A DNA stretch of 64,000 nucleotides. It comes from Strigamia acuminata. Its lineage: Eukaryota > Arthropoda > Chilopoda > Geophilomorpha > Linotaeniidae. This document shows, in pieces, positions 33,201 through 43,501 of this stretch (position 1 is its first letter; each line of letters starts with the position of its first letter). Position numbers and translations under genes: made by a program. The notes under the pieces are model-generated. The model had not been told where the DNA came from. It ran no database searches and saw only the letters and a list, made by a program, of their open reading frames with translations. Location: positions 46,508,581 to 46,572,580 of the forward strand of contig OX442314.1 in NCBI GenBank assembly GCA_949358305.1, in the 5' to 3' direction.

Positions 33201-34324
33201 AACGGCAAACGAAAATCGCGATCACGATGACGAACCGGAACTTCGCAAACCCCTTCCATTCGGAGTGTTGTGCCGCCATACGTATTCATCTGGATCGGAA
33301 GGGGCTGCAATGGAAAATTTGAAAAATATTTAGTGTAAGTTTCGAGATTTATAAATGTAGCGCCTGCTCCCGTGTCCATTTCCATTAGGAGATTGACATT
33401 AGCAATTTTAATGGCCAAAATAATTGGTTGTGTGGCTTTAATGCCAATCGCGTTGACGGTCGTCGTCAAATCCGGCTCGACAGCGTAGTACGTGAGCTGT
33501 TGTGGCATCTCGACTGCATGGACTGGAGCTGGTGACTTCAAGACCGACCGGCAAACTGGTTTGATGTGGCCAGTTTTTCCGCATCCGTGGCACGTGGCAT
33601 CGCGAAAACGGCACGCTTCACGCGTGTGCGACTTACTGCCGCAAGCAGAACACGCCGACGCATTTCCTTTCGAGTTGGATGGTTGGCGGACTGCTTGAGA
33701 TGAGGTAGTGCCCCTCGAGGAGCGTTTTCTACCCTTAAACGCATCGTGACGTGGCCTGGAGTCGTGTTGGAGTTTGTGCACCGGCAGCGCCGACGCATTT
33801 TGCGTCGCGATCGTCGAAAATTCCTTTTGCGACACTTCAGCAGCGGCAGCGAACTCGACCGCGTCGTCGAACGTCAAATCTTTTTTTAACGTGAGCGCCT
33901 GTTGCACTTGCTCATTCTGGAGGCCACAAAGAAAGCGATTTCTCAATTCGTTGGTTTTATCGGCGAACTCACAGTTTTGGGCCAGGTCCTGAAGAGCGAG
34001 AGAATACTCCAGCACGGTTTCATTCGGCAGTCGATCACGGCGGTGAAAACGGCGAATTTCTCCCAGCACGAGCGGCTTCGCGCGTGCATTTTTCTGCATC
34101 AAGGCCACAAGGTCCGCGTACTTCAATTCAGCAGCTTCCTTCGGCGCCGCGAGCGTGTCCAGCTGCTTGAAGGTCGGCATGCCGACGTACGACAAGAGCG
34201 TATGGACCTTCTCCTGGTCATCGACGATCTTATTGCAAGCAAAAATACTTGTCATACGCTTGCAATACAGGCCCCAATCCTCTGTTGGATCGTATTCCCG
34301 CGGTGTCCCTTTTAGAGCTGACAT
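30266..34324 (-). CDS. gag-pol: Gag-Pol polyprotein of Gypsy 2, 1352 aa
   Basis: One uninterrupted frame. Gag-like N-terminus, then two zinc knuckles at about residues 223-260 (CSACGSKSHTREAC and CHGCGKTGHIKPVC). Protease DTGA at about 316. RT with YSTLDMNHAYNQLEL and FIDD at about 614 (FIDD in place of the commoner YIDD/YVDD). RNase H with LTVDASPVGVGA. Integrase HHCC finger ending CDVCQRA, then DDE core motifs HLDFAGPF, SDNGPQF and GAVEGF. The domain order is Gypsy. A single gag-pol frame with two knuckles suits the Mag-like side of the class (inference). The downstream 3' region is short and has no env. Confidence 0.93.
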   Translation of the reverse strand: MSALKGTPREYDPTEDWGLYCKRMTSIFACNKIVDDQEKVHTLLSYVGMPTFKQLDTLAAPKEAAELKYADLVALMQKNARAKPLVLGEIRRFHRRDRLPNETVLEYSLALQDLAQNCEFADKTNELRNRFLCGLQNEQVQQALTLKKDLTFDDAVEFAAAAEVSQKEFSTIATQNASALPVHKLQHDSRPRHDAFKGRKRSSRGTTSSQAVRQPSNSKGNASACSACGSKSHTREACRFRDATCHGCGKTGHIKPVCRSVLKSPAPVHAVEMPQQLTYYAVEPDLTTTVNAIGIKATQPIILAIKIANVNLLMEMDTGAGATFINLETYTKYFSNFPLQPLPIQMNTYGGTTLRMEGVCEVPVRHRDRDFRLPLCVATHGPVPLLGRDWLEAFGLLSKTGDLVGAEVFSLSTSTPTPEKLDTPSSNRLDEILERHANVFRDEIGCYNVHKVHIDIDPAVQPIFLKNYPVPLAMKPRLEEELRRLQDLGIITPVASSKWATPIMHVLKSDGTLKIAGCYNRTINKAVLPNSYPLPLFEDVAAKLSGGETYSTLDMNHAYNQLELDAESKLVCTINTHLGLFTVNRLFYGISSAPAIFQREMDKLTAKVESTQPFIDDSAVTGATNATHLCNLDQLLGAFNKANLTLNRKKCKFLRACVQFLGLNISKLGITPVDSKLAPLRNAMQPTDVLSLKSFLGLINYYGKFINNLSTLLEPLYRLTRDDTPWTWGQEQHKAWTKVKAAVTVDSALAHYDAKKQLYLTVDASPVGVGAFISHVENGIHRPIAFASSLLSSAQKNYAQIDREGLAIVYGVRRFHHHLFGRKFILRTDHKPLVAIFGEKKGCNQIVAARLHRWAIFLSAYDYAIEHVPAVDNQIADGLSRNPQPVVDGREDLDMHVNEIFSVSLSQFPVSQAALRAAYDADAQLQAVLQCIRDEWKSKTPDLINFYKHRSAFSTHGPFLFLSERLVVPEQLRRAVLTELHAGHFGIVRTKSLARSTVWWPSIDRDIESMVRSCDVCQRALPDPPKTSDLRWPIPDEIWGRIHLDFAGPFHGKMFLLAVDARTKWCEVRMMTATTSKATIAVLKCWFKRHGLPIHVHSDNGPQFTSAEFVDFLSRNGIRQTRSPPFHPATNGAVEGFVKTFKNQVGKFLNLNLSISEAVDQFLIAYRSTPHVSTRTTPSEAFLQRTVRTRLHLLNPRLIPEPTTVETRRSFEPGELVFARDYLHAARWVPGIISQKTSSTTYDVAVGNAIIWNRHADQLRKRQTSHAQIPEGGGNRGHFPLISDDSNLGNTPPVVQPQVLVAPPNSPNLLNVRDASPAPTPPPVPVNTPVVPYRHPQRIRNPTQFYGYNNSD

Positions 34325-34566
34325 ATTGATGGCAAAAGTCGGCGTTGAGTACGAAAACGCGAGGAAAACGTGACAATGGAACGTAGGCCTAACGTCGGGA
34401 CGGCGTGGTCAGCAACGGGCCGAAAAAGTGGTCAAAAAGTTCGAAAAACACGAAAAAACTTGCGTCGCTACTGGATTCATTAGTTGAACGTGGATTTCGG
34501 ATCCTATCTCGTCGCCATTTAGTATATATCTTACTAATAACAAATTATGTTGAGGATGGTTGAAAT

Positions 34567-34745
34567 TGATGGTGGATGAGTTAGATTTATGTAGATATAT
34601 ATATTTTAGGTCGCAGAGCAACTTGTGCTGCGACTAGCGTTTATTCTAGTAGGACAGGAAGTGAAGGGTGAAGGGGAAAGGGAGTGACCAGTGGGTGGTC
34701 CAATACAAAACATCATGCCGAGATGACGTATAAAACATTCCAACA
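34567..34745 (-). repeat. 3' LTR of Copia
   Basis: 179 bp; the polypurine tract TGAGAAGGAG (element sense) abuts it. Confidence 0.93.
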
Positions 34746-34794
34746 CTCCTTCTCATCACAAATGATGTTGGTTACATAAAAAAAACAATAAAAA

Positions 34795-37700
34795 TTAACT
34801 CAAAAATAAGTTTAACATTTTTAAACAATCTTCATGCTTCGGTCGGTAGAGTCCTTTGGTGAAGACATCTGCTGCCATTTGAGTGGTTGGCAGGTAGTGG
34901 AGACTCATTTTCTTATCTTCTACGACTTCTTTGGCGAAGTGAAAGCGCATATCGATGTGCTTGCTATTATGATAGCTCGAATGATCTTGTGAGAAGCAAA
35001 TGGCGGCCTGGTTGTCACAAAAGACGTCAGTTGCTTCCTGTTGCATTGTTTGGCAGCCCAACTCAATTAGAAGTCCTCTGAGGTGCAGGAGTTCCTTTGC
35101 TGCCTCCGATACCGCCATGTACTCAGCCTCCATGGTCGAAAGTGCAACGGTATGTTGCTTCTTGGATGCCCACGAGATTGGGCTTCCGGCCAAAATGAAC
35201 ACATATCCTGTGGTCGATCTTCTGTCGTCGATGTCGCCACCCCAATCCGCGTCGGCGAATCCGTACAAATTTTCTTCAGTCTTCTCGTAGGTGATGCCTA
35301 ATTTTCGCGTCCCTTTCAGGTATGAAAGTACCCTTTTCGCAGCTTTCCAGTGTGTTTCACCTGGATTTGCGCAGAAACGACTGAGGCTGCTCACTGCGAA
35401 GGCCAAATCTGGGCGAGTCGAATTCGACAGGTAAATCAATGCGCCAATTAACTCGCGATATGGCACGTTTTTCATTTTCTCCTTTTCTTCGTTTGTCTTG
35501 GGTGACATTTCTTTGGTTAGCTTCAGTGCAGGGTCAATTGGTGTGCTGACGGTGTTGCAGTTTGTCATGTTGAAGCGTTCCAAAATTTCATCGATGTATT
35601 TGGTCTGAGTGATTTGGACGGTATGGTCTTTCTCATTTTGGTTTACTTCGATTCCTAAGCAGTATTTCAATGATCCGATGTCTGTCATTCTGAATTTTTC
35701 GCTTAAGTCAGATTTGACTTTGTTCATTGTTTCTGTGTTTTCAGTTATTACGATTAGGTCATCCACGTAGACAGCGATTATTACGGATTTCCCGTCTTCT
35801 AGTCTGTAAAAGACGCATGGATCTTTGTTGCTGCGATTTAATTTCATCTTTTTGCGAAGGTGGCGGCTTAACTTTTTATGCCAGTTCCGTCCGGCTTGTT
35901 TTAATCCATAGAGTGACTTTTTAAGTAGACAGACTTTTTCTTCTTGTCCCTCTTCAATGAAACCGTCTGGTTGCCGCATGAAAATTTCTTCATCGAGTTC
36001 GCCCTGAATGTAGGCGGCAACGACGTCCATTTGGTGGATTAGCCATCCCTTCTCGACTGCATACGCGATGAGAGTGCGAATGGAGTTGTATCGAACCACA
36101 GGGGCGTAGGTTTCGTTGAAGTCCACTCCTTCTTTTTGCATAAAACCCTTGGCAACCAATCGTCCCTTGTAGCGGTCTATGTTGCCTTGCTTGTCCCGTT
36201 TGATGCGGAAAACCCAACGTGAAAAAATCACTTTTCGATTTTTGGGTTTGTCGACAAGTATCCACGTTCCCATCTCCTTCAGCGCGTCGATTTCGTTTTG
36301 CATGGCTTCGCGCCATTCATTTCGATCGTCTCTGGACATCGCTTCTTCGACGGTGATGGGGTCTGATGGGAGTGAGCCGCAAACGAAATTTGCGTGATCC
36401 TCGTTCGGGTCGAATGCGGTTTCTTGATTTTCGTTGGCGGGTTCAATGTCGTGTGTTCGGATTAAGTTGTATTGCTTCGACGGGCGCCCCGGTTTTCCGG
36501 TCCTTACGAGTTTTGGACGTCCCGGGCCTCGTTTGGTTTCAGCAGGTTGATTTTCAATCGGAATTTGCGCGTCGGCTTCATCGACATCGATTTCTCCTTC
36601 TGTTTCAACTTCGTTGTCATTGTTGCGCGCAGTAATGGCGTCAGGCGGCGGGCTTTCGGGTTCGTCAAAACTAGGAAAAATAAAAAATGGATCAGCAAAT
36701 GATTTTTCGCCATTATTTGAGATGGCATCGGTTGACTCGAAAATTTTGACGTGGCAGCTTTTCACGACTCTTCGTCGGGCAGCATCATAAAGTTTGTATG
36801 CTTTTGATTCAGCTGAATAGCCTATTAATGTCAATTCGGTTCCTTTGGCCTCAAATTTTCCCTTTCCAGGTCCCTGCTGCAACACGATGGCTTTGCTGCC
36901 CAGTCTTCTCAAGAAACCAATAAATGGCTTCTTGCCGTGCCATACTTCAAATGGTGTTTGGTTTTCTAATGACTTGGTCGGGCATCGATTTCTGATGAAA
37001 ACAGCGCTGTCAATAATTTCGGCCCAAAGGGGTGGCGGCAGATTCGATTCTATCATCATGCATCTTGCCATTTCACACAGCGTGCGGTTCATGCGCTCAG
37101 AAACGCCATTTTGTTTTGGTGTGTACTCGACCGAGAGTTGACGACGAATCCCTTCTTCTTCCAAAAATTTGGTGAACGTGGCGCTGACGTATTCCTTGGC
37201 ATTGTCGCTGCGAATTTTCTTAATTTTTCGTCCGGTTTCGAGTTCGACTCTTCGCTTGAAGTTTTGAAATGCTCGGAAAATTTCGCCTCTTTCTTTCAAA
37301 ATTGCGACTTCGGTGTAGCGGGATTTGTCATCGATGAACGTGGCGAAATATTTGGCCCCTCCAAGTGACGTGGTCGGCATTGGTCCGCAAATGTCGGAGT
37401 GGATCAAGTCGAGCACGTCGTCCGCGCGTGTTGACGACGATGGGTGTGAGCTTCGGTGAATTTTTCCCTTTGCACAAATCTCGCAGTCAAATGTTTCGTT
37501 TGCAGTATCGAATTTCAGTCCATTTACCATTTCGTATTTTCTTAGTTGTTGCAAAGCGCCCAAATTCAAATGTCCAAAACGATGGTGCCATGTTTTCGAG
37601 TTTAGGCTGATTTTTCCAGTGGCGACGTTTGCAATCTGCAGTGGTTTCGTTCGTACGATGAACATGTCGCCTCGTCGCTCCGCCTTCATGACTGTTTTTC

Positions 37701-38943
37701 CCTTCTTGCTGATTGTTGCGGTTTTCTCAGTAAAAATTACTTCAGCGCCCTGGCTTGTGATGCGTGGTACCGACATCAAATTTCCGCTCAAATCGGGTGC
37801 AAACATGACGTCCTCCAAAACAATTGGTTTGTCGTAATCGTCCATATCGAGGTGTATTTTTCCAAGTCCTTCGCTTTTTACGTACGTCTTGGAAGCGGTT
37901 CGAATTGTTCCCTTCATCGTTTCATTTAGACTGGAAAACATTTCGCGATTTTTGCACATGTGGCGCGATGCGCCGCTGTCAAGACACCATTCGATATTAT
38001 TTATTGCATGATTACTTTGGTATGCGACGGCATAATTTGCTAATTCGGGTTGATCAATTGTTGTTGCGATTGTTACGTCACGTTCAGTCGGCGTCACTTT
38101 TTCGTCGCGTTCAGTCGGCATTACATTTTCGTCTACGATTTGATACGTTGACACGACGGTCGCGGTAAGTGCTACGGCGTCGACCGTCTTGTCAGTGTTG
38201 TTCGATTTGCCTGCGTGGCCTGGCCTCTTCCTACGGCAGTCTTTTGCCAAATGTCCCACCAAACCGCATTTATTACATTTTCCTTTAAATTTAAATGGAT
38301 GGTTGTTGTTTTTGGCAAAAGTTTTGGCGGCCAAAGCATTTTGCGGCGCCTTTTCGTTTTTACGTAAGTCCTCGTCTTCTTGCAGCAATTTAATTTTTAC
38401 TGCGGCGAGGTCGGGTAACGTTTCTCTCATTTTGATTGATGAGCGGAACAATGCGAACGTGTCGGGAAGCGTGTCCATTAGCAAAATCACCAACAAATCA
38501 TCGTCGAGCGTACTACCGGTCTGTTTTAAATTCTGTGCTGTTTCATCGAAATTGTTCAAATGAGCATTCATCGTCTCGTCGTCGGATTTTCTCATGTTGA
38601 TTAACTTTTTGAACAAAAACATTTTTCGGTGCGGGCCCTTCGGTTGAAAGAATGCTTCCAACTTGTCCCAAGCCTCGGCGGACGTTGTGGCTGAGCTGAT
38701 GGCGCCTTGGTGCGTGCGGTTTATGCCCAATCCAATGGTTGCGAGAGCGATTTCGTCTTTCTCTAGCCATTCGTTCACTGCCGTGGTATTTGGGGCTTCC
38801 TCCGTGGCCTCCGGTTTGACTGTACGTTTGCACACGTACGCCCAAAGTTTGTTGCAAATTAACACGTTTTTCATCTCAGTTTTCCAAGATTCATAATTGT
38901 CCTCACCGAGTTTTTCTACTTTAAAACCTCGAACAGATTCCAT
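34795..38943 (-). CDS. gag-pol: Gag-Pol polyprotein of Copia, 1382 aa
   Basis: Intact frame in Copia order. The Gag N-terminus has KLGEDNYESWKTEM, the family GAG pre-domain. One CCHC knuckle (CNKCGLVGHLAKDC, about residue 222). Protease CLDSGASRHMC (about 319). The integrase comes before RT: HRFGHLNLG with CEICAKGK finger, then HSDICGP, RSDNAKEY and NGVSERMNRT. RT with VYVDDLIVI at about 1058. RNase H with ADADWGGD and STMEAEYMA near the C-terminus. A region rich in D, E and P with RGPGRPK and GKPGRPSK AT-hook-like motifs lies between integrase and RT. All catalytic residues are visible; it should be functional. Confidence 0.94.
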   Translation of the reverse strand: MESVRGFKVEKLGEDNYESWKTEMKNVLICNKLWAYVCKRTVKPEATEEAPNTTAVNEWLEKDEIALATIGLGINRTHQGAISSATTSAEAWDKLEAFFQPKGPHRKMFLFKKLINMRKSDDETMNAHLNNFDETAQNLKQTGSTLDDDLLVILLMDTLPDTFALFRSSIKMRETLPDLAAVKIKLLQEDEDLRKNEKAPQNALAAKTFAKNNNHPFKFKGKCNKCGLVGHLAKDCRRKRPGHAGKSNNTDKTVDAVALTATVVSTYQIVDENVMPTERDEKVTPTERDVTIATTIDQPELANYAVAYQSNHAINNIEWCLDSGASRHMCKNREMFSSLNETMKGTIRTASKTYVKSEGLGKIHLDMDDYDKPIVLEDVMFAPDLSGNLMSVPRITSQGAEVIFTEKTATISKKGKTVMKAERRGDMFIVRTKPLQIANVATGKISLNSKTWHHRFGHLNLGALQQLRKYEMVNGLKFDTANETFDCEICAKGKIHRSSHPSSSTRADDVLDLIHSDICGPMPTTSLGGAKYFATFIDDKSRYTEVAILKERGEIFRAFQNFKRRVELETGRKIKKIRSDNAKEYVSATFTKFLEEEGIRRQLSVEYTPKQNGVSERMNRTLCEMARCMMIESNLPPPLWAEIIDSAVFIRNRCPTKSLENQTPFEVWHGKKPFIGFLRRLGSKAIVLQQGPGKGKFEAKGTELTLIGYSAESKAYKLYDAARRRVVKSCHVKIFESTDAISNNGEKSFADPFFIFPSFDEPESPPPDAITARNNDNEVETEGEIDVDEADAQIPIENQPAETKRGPGRPKLVRTGKPGRPSKQYNLIRTHDIEPANENQETAFDPNEDHANFVCGSLPSDPITVEEAMSRDDRNEWREAMQNEIDALKEMGTWILVDKPKNRKVIFSRWVFRIKRDKQGNIDRYKGRLVAKGFMQKEGVDFNETYAPVVRYNSIRTLIAYAVEKGWLIHQMDVVAAYIQGELDEEIFMRQPDGFIEEGQEEKVCLLKKSLYGLKQAGRNWHKKLSRHLRKKMKLNRSNKDPCVFYRLEDGKSVIIAVYVDDLIVITENTETMNKVKSDLSEKFRMTDIGSLKYCLGIEVNQNEKDHTVQITQTKYIDEILERFNMTNCNTVSTPIDPALKLTKEMSPKTNEEKEKMKNVPYRELIGALIYLSNSTRPDLAFAVSSLSRFCANPGETHWKAAKRVLSYLKGTRKLGITYEKTEENLYGFADADWGGDIDDRRSTTGYVFILAGSPISWASKKQHTVALSTMEAEYMAVSEAAKELLHLRGLLIELGCQTMQQEATDVFCDNQAAICFSQDHSSYHNSKHIDMRFHFAKEVVEDKKMSLHYLPTTQMAADVFTKGLYRPKHEDCLKMLNLFLS

Positions 38944-39163
38944 TTTTCGTTTTTCAAAAGTTCAAAAATATTTGCCTGGCACTGAATTGCGTTTTGTGGT
39001 TACACGGCTTGATGTGGCTTGATGCACTTTCTCGGCTCGGGTGTACACGTGGTCGCTCGTTCACGGCTTGACTTTTCGATTTTTGATGTATCTTTGCGAT
39101 TTTTCGGGAAAAATGTTCGTAACTCACTGTTGCGTAGTGTATGCAGGTGTTGGACCCATAACC

Positions 39164-39342
39164 TGATGGTGGATGAGTTAGATTTATGTAGATATATATA
39201 TTTTAGGTCGCAGAGCAACTTGTGCTGCGACTAGCGTTTATTCTAGTAGGACAGGAAGTGAAGGGTGAAGGGGAAAGGGAGTGACCAGTGGGTGGTCCAA
39301 TACAAAACATCATGCCGAGATGACGTATAAAACATTCCAACA
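39164..39342 (-). repeat. 5' LTR of Copia
   Basis: 179 bp, identical by eye to 34567-34745, followed on the outside by GAAAT and the remaining 137 bp of the Gypsy 2 LTR. Confidence 0.93.
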
Positions 39343-39489
39343 GAAATGAAAGGTCAGTCATATTAGGCTAAGAACTAACAAGTGCTTTATTCGGGGTCAA
39401 GCTACAAGGTGGCGCTGGGGGTACAGCGCCTGAGGCAAAGATAACGTCACTACACAAAACATGCAGTGAAGTCCGAACACAGCAGTGTC

Positions 39490-41322
39490 GTATATATTTT
39501 TTTTTTAATTTTTTTTGTTTTTTAAATAATTTTTGTTAGTTGTCAACGTTGAATTTTGACTGTTCTTGAATGGATTTGAACGGTGAATTTGTGATATACA
39601 CCAAGATGGTCGCCATGTAAAGAAGATTGTATCTAAATTATATAAGAATCTCAGTATAGTGATCACATGTTTTCTTTTATTTATATAAATCAAGAATTAT
39701 TTCTGAGTTCCGGCGAAATTGGGTCATTGACGCGAGCCCCTATGCTCTGACAGGATGCACATCCTGTCTAAGCATTTGAGAGGCAGTCTAAAACCAAACC
39801 TTGTCTTGAATAGTCACTGTGTATTTGCTCCGATGGGGTAGCATTCTCTCGCCTTTCTATCTCTCACCAATGCATTCTTTCCTCACTCAATCTCTCGCCT
39901 TCGCTACAGACACTCATTCTCTCGAAAACAGCTTGAAGTCCACCTGAGGTCTCTACCTGAGTAGAGAAATGTTGAAAATGTTAAAACTAGGTCTTATTTT
40001 GCAAGAAAGTTTTATGTTTGTTTATTTTTTTTTTTAATTTTAGATTTGTCCATCTAAGCTACATCTAAAAGGAAATTAATCGAACAAGCAATGCTGAGAA
40101 GCTGATACCCGAATGAGTAAATAAATTAATAATAAAAGCAACAGTTTTAATTATATAATTTTTTTTCGGTCGTGTACAGATCAGAATAATTTTAAAGGGG
40201 CAAAAGGTGAGAGAAAATTTTAAACAGCGACATCTCATCGTAAATTAAAATATTTCTCTCGCGCTGTGTTTATGCAGAATATAAAAAGTTTAAAATTTAA
40301 AAAAAAAATAATGTTTAATTTTAATTTTATATTCATTAAAATTTGTTTTAATTCGCGTCTAATTAAGTTACGTTTGTTTCCGTAGCGGAGTTATTCATTT
40401 TCGTAACGAGACGTTTGCTATACATCCGTTTTATGGTGGAGATTTATGCGTGAGTTGTTAATGGCGCTTTTTCAAAAAATTAAATTTTTATTTATTTTTT
40501 TTTTTGGTGAATATTTAATAGAACGTGATGCACGAATCGGAAATTTTTTCCATCTTTGGGTTCAAATGGGAAAATAAACACAGGAATACTTCATTTGTGC
40601 CTAAACCAAGCCTCTGTTCCTGTTTACTTCACTAACAGAAGTGAATCTCTTTATTGTTCAATACCTGGCCAACCGTTGCTAGGGGAAAATATGGAACCTG
40701 CATGATGCCTTGTACGCATAATACAATGTAATTTCTAATCATACTTAAAGCTGCACAATTCCTTGCGGTGCAAATACACCACAAAAATAAAGTGAAACAT
40801 TCATGCGGTCAGTAAAACTATTATTATTAGTATTATTATTATGACTATAATTATTTTGTTTTCTTTAGGCAACTCTAGAATCCACGAGTGGGGATTTAAA
40901 CATTTCAGAAAACCATTAAAAACCAAACAGAGTGTAATTATTTACGAGTTTATGAACTATTTGGGTGATTTTTATTTGATTTTTAAATTCCTAAAATCAA
41001 ATTTAGACGAAAAAGGATGTTAGGAAAGCCACAAAATACGTCGAATTGGCTCTCGTATTAGATAAAGCCATGGTAAGTAAAGATAAATTATTATTTCATA
41101 ATTTGATATTCTTTATTCATTTTTCTAATAACTGCCAAAATTTACACGAAAAATAAGACAGAAAAAATATTTATTTACACATTATTTTCATTACTTAAAT
41201 GCTACATAAATGGCAGTGTGATCGCTAAAGAAAAAAAAAATAGACCCTTTTATTGGCAGTGATGAATATAATTTATCTACAACGGCAGTTTATTAATAGA
41301 TATTGCAGAAAATGTGATTTCT
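39490..41322. other. Intergenic stretch between Gypsy 2 and the LRR gene
   Basis: AT-rich. It holds a fragment of the hairpin-array family at about 39715-39960 (ACAGGATG-CA-CATCCTG, then GCAGTCTAAAACCAAACC) and a copy of the ionotropic-receptor-associated repeat at about 40535-40700. The rest shows no gene. Confidence 0.55.
40535..40700 (+). repeat. Ionotropic-receptor-associated repeat, copy without MITE
   Basis: GGGTTCAAATGGGAAAATAA and the following CATTTGTGCCTAAACCAAGC recur at about 45515 and 49900. The stretch after CTTCACTAACAGAAGTGAA matches the sequence on the far side of the 280-bp MITE at 49977-50256, so this copy is the empty site for that MITE. Confidence 0.65.
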
Positions 41323-43501
41323 CTAATGCGCTTTGTGGCAGTGCAGTTGATGAGACTGAACCTGTTTGAAAAGCCGCCCTTTCAAGTTGTCGGGCGACTC
41401 GCATCTGGCGTCACGGACCGATATTCCTCCTCTGCTGTAAACCATCAACCACAGCAACGAACAGTCGCACGACAACGGGTTACCTAGAAAAACAAGCGTA
41501 AATATTAAATTCATAAACAAATAAATTGAAAAAACTACGATTTTGGAAAAAAGGCTTTTATATTGGTTTTTCAAATCGCCGCCGGAGTGCGCCACCACCC
41601 GCGATTGCCATGTACGCGCCGAAAATCGCAAACTAATGCACTTTCCCACATTAAAATGGAAAAACAAAACACACGGGCAGATAGGAATTTTTATTTTAAC
41701 CAGAATTAGCCTCGTTTCAGAATCTATCGAGCACTTTATAATTAAAAACAAAGCACATTTAGAGTTGACCCTGAAATCCGGCATCCATTTTAGTCAAAAT
41801 ATACCAGTGGTGGCGCCACTGTGCACGGGAAGTTGAAACAAACAAACATTCAAGTCAAGTTAAATAAATATAAAATCTAGAACCTTTCAACTGGATGACG
41901 TAAATGTCGGCTAAATTCGTAGGCACCACCCCCCGGTAGAGGCTCTGCAGTTGGTTGTGTCCGAGGTAAATCTCTTGCAGATTCGGCGGCGACCTAAACG
42001 CTCCGGTCTCCAAATAAGAAATGGAATTGTTGCTCAGCGAGATGCTTTTCAGCGCGAAATGCTCCTTGGTGAACACCCCTCGGTTGATCTTCTCGATGTA
42101 GTTATTACAAGCCCGAAACTCCTTCAAGTTGTCCAAACCCTGCAGCACGCCCTTAATCAACTCGTTCAAATCGTTCCCGGACACATCGAGCACCTCCAGC
42201 GACGGAAACACCTGAAAAGCGGCCGTGGGCAGCACGTGAATCTCATTATCGTTGATCCAGAGCCCCGTGAGCCGCACCAACCCCGAAAAACTATCGTTAT
42301 TGAGCGCCGTCATCCGATTATGATCCAGCCGAAGCTCCCTCAACTTCCGCAAATGCTCGAACGCCCGATGCTCGAGGAACCCCATCGAGTTGTAGCTAAG
42401 ATCGAGGTACCGCAGCGTGTAGAGCCCGTAGAAAATCCCGTTATGGATGTTCTTGATCCGGTTATGCGACAAATCGAGCCGCTCGAGAAACGCCAAATTA
42501 TCGAAAGTCCCGGTCTTGACGTAACTCGCTTTGTTGTTCTGCAGATAAAGTTCCTTGAGGATGATTAAATGCTGGAAAACGCCCGACTCGATGCTCCAGA
42601 TGATGTTGTGCGACAGATCGAGCTTCTCGAGCAGCGGCAGGCCGTGGAACGTGCCGTTGTAGAGCTTGGGCACGTTGTTGTAGGACAACTGCAGCACCCT
42701 GAGCGCGTTGAGGCCCTGGAAGACGCCCGGGTTCATGCGCCCGATGCTGTTGTTAGCCAGCAGCAGCACCTGCACGGCCGGCAAGTTGTAGAAGAGGCCC
42801 TCGAGCTGCGCGAGGCGGTTGCCGGCCACGCTCAGCTGCACCATGGACTGCATGCAGTCGAACACGCCGACAGGGAGGTACGGAAGTCGGTTCTGCGAGA
42901 GGTCGAGCTTCCACACGGACGTGAGCATCTCGAAGGCGCGTTGTCCGACGCGGTGGATGAGGTTGCCGGAGAGATCGAGGGTCTCGAGGCTCGGGAGACC
43001 CTCGAGCGAGCCGTTGCCGAGCTCGGAGAGGCGGTTTTTAGACAGGTAGAGGCTGCGCACGCTCTTGCCGACCGTGAGAAAGGCGCCGCGCTCGATGTGG
43101 AGGAGTTTGCCCTGCACGCGCAGGATTTTCGGGTAGAAGCCGGGGAAGGCGCGCGCCGGAAGGACCGTGCCGAGGAAGTCGATGTCGAGGCGCAGCATCT
43201 TGTGCACGTTGACCCGGTTGAGGTGGTCGATGATGGCGTGGTAGTCCTCGCCGTGGCAGCGGATGGAGACGAAGCCGAAGCGGCTTTGGCAGTCGCAGAG
43301 CGCGCCGTCGGGAATGTCGGGGCACGTCGCGCGCGCTAAGGGCAGCATGGTGCACAAGGTCATGAGGATGTCGTAAGTGCTGGTGCATTTGCGGAGTGTC
43401 AGCATTCTCGTTCTCGTTGTCGGTATCCTAAGTATATTCCGCTTTGTTTTCTTTTCTTTTTGCGCACTTGAGTTGGATCCAGTTGCAGTGACCTCCACCA
43501 C
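41323..43501 (-). CDS. Secreted leucine-rich-repeat protein, 592 aa, two exons
   Basis: Exons on the minus strand are 43501-41884 and 41483-41323, joined in phase 1 across a 400-bp intron. A signal sequence is likely after the internal Met at about residue 33 (LMTLCTMLPLARA). An N-terminal cysteine cap (CPDIPDGALCDC) precedes about fourteen 24-residue LRRs with the LxxLxLxxN pattern. The second exon encodes a C-terminal cap (GNPLSCDCSLLW through LHCHKAH). There is no transmembrane segment after the cap, so the product is secreted or held by other means. Such capped LRR proteins are extracellular adhesion or recognition molecules; the orthologue is not identified. Coding DNA is much more GC-rich than its surroundings. 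Confidence 0.88.

Larger units (their letters stand above)
34567..39342 (-). mobile_element. Copia retrotransposon (4776 bp) nested in Gypsy 2 LTR
   Basis: Terminal 179-bp LTRs at 34567-34745 and 39164-39342 start TGATGGTGG and end CCAACA on the plus strand and look identical. GAAAT target duplication is at 34562-34566 and 39343-39347. The primer-binding site beside the 5' LTR, GGTTATGGGTCCA in element sense (39163-39151), matches the anticodon-stem region of initiator tRNA-Met. This is the unusual half-tRNA primer known from Drosophila copia. Complete and apparently intact. Confidence 0.95.
29982..39484 (-). mobile_element. Gypsy retrotransposon 2 (4.72 kb) interrupted by a Copia in its 5' LTR
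   Basis: LTRs are 184 bp: 29982-30165, and 34520-34566 plus 39348-39484 (47+137=184). The second is split by the Copia at 34567-39342. Target duplication GTGTC is at 29977-29981 and 39485-39489. The LTR copies look identical base for base. In element sense they begin TGCTGTGTTCGG and end ATATACTA. TGGCGACGAGATAGGATCC (about 34517 down to 34499) next to the 5' LTR is the primer-binding site. The polypurine tract is AATGGGGAATGA beside the 3' LTR. The single gag-pol frame is intact, so this was active very recently. Confidence 0.93.

Noticed and set aside
42569-43339. Plus-strand frame of 256 codons over the LRR gene
   Set aside because: Antisense shadow of the repeat-rich LRR exon; no own features.
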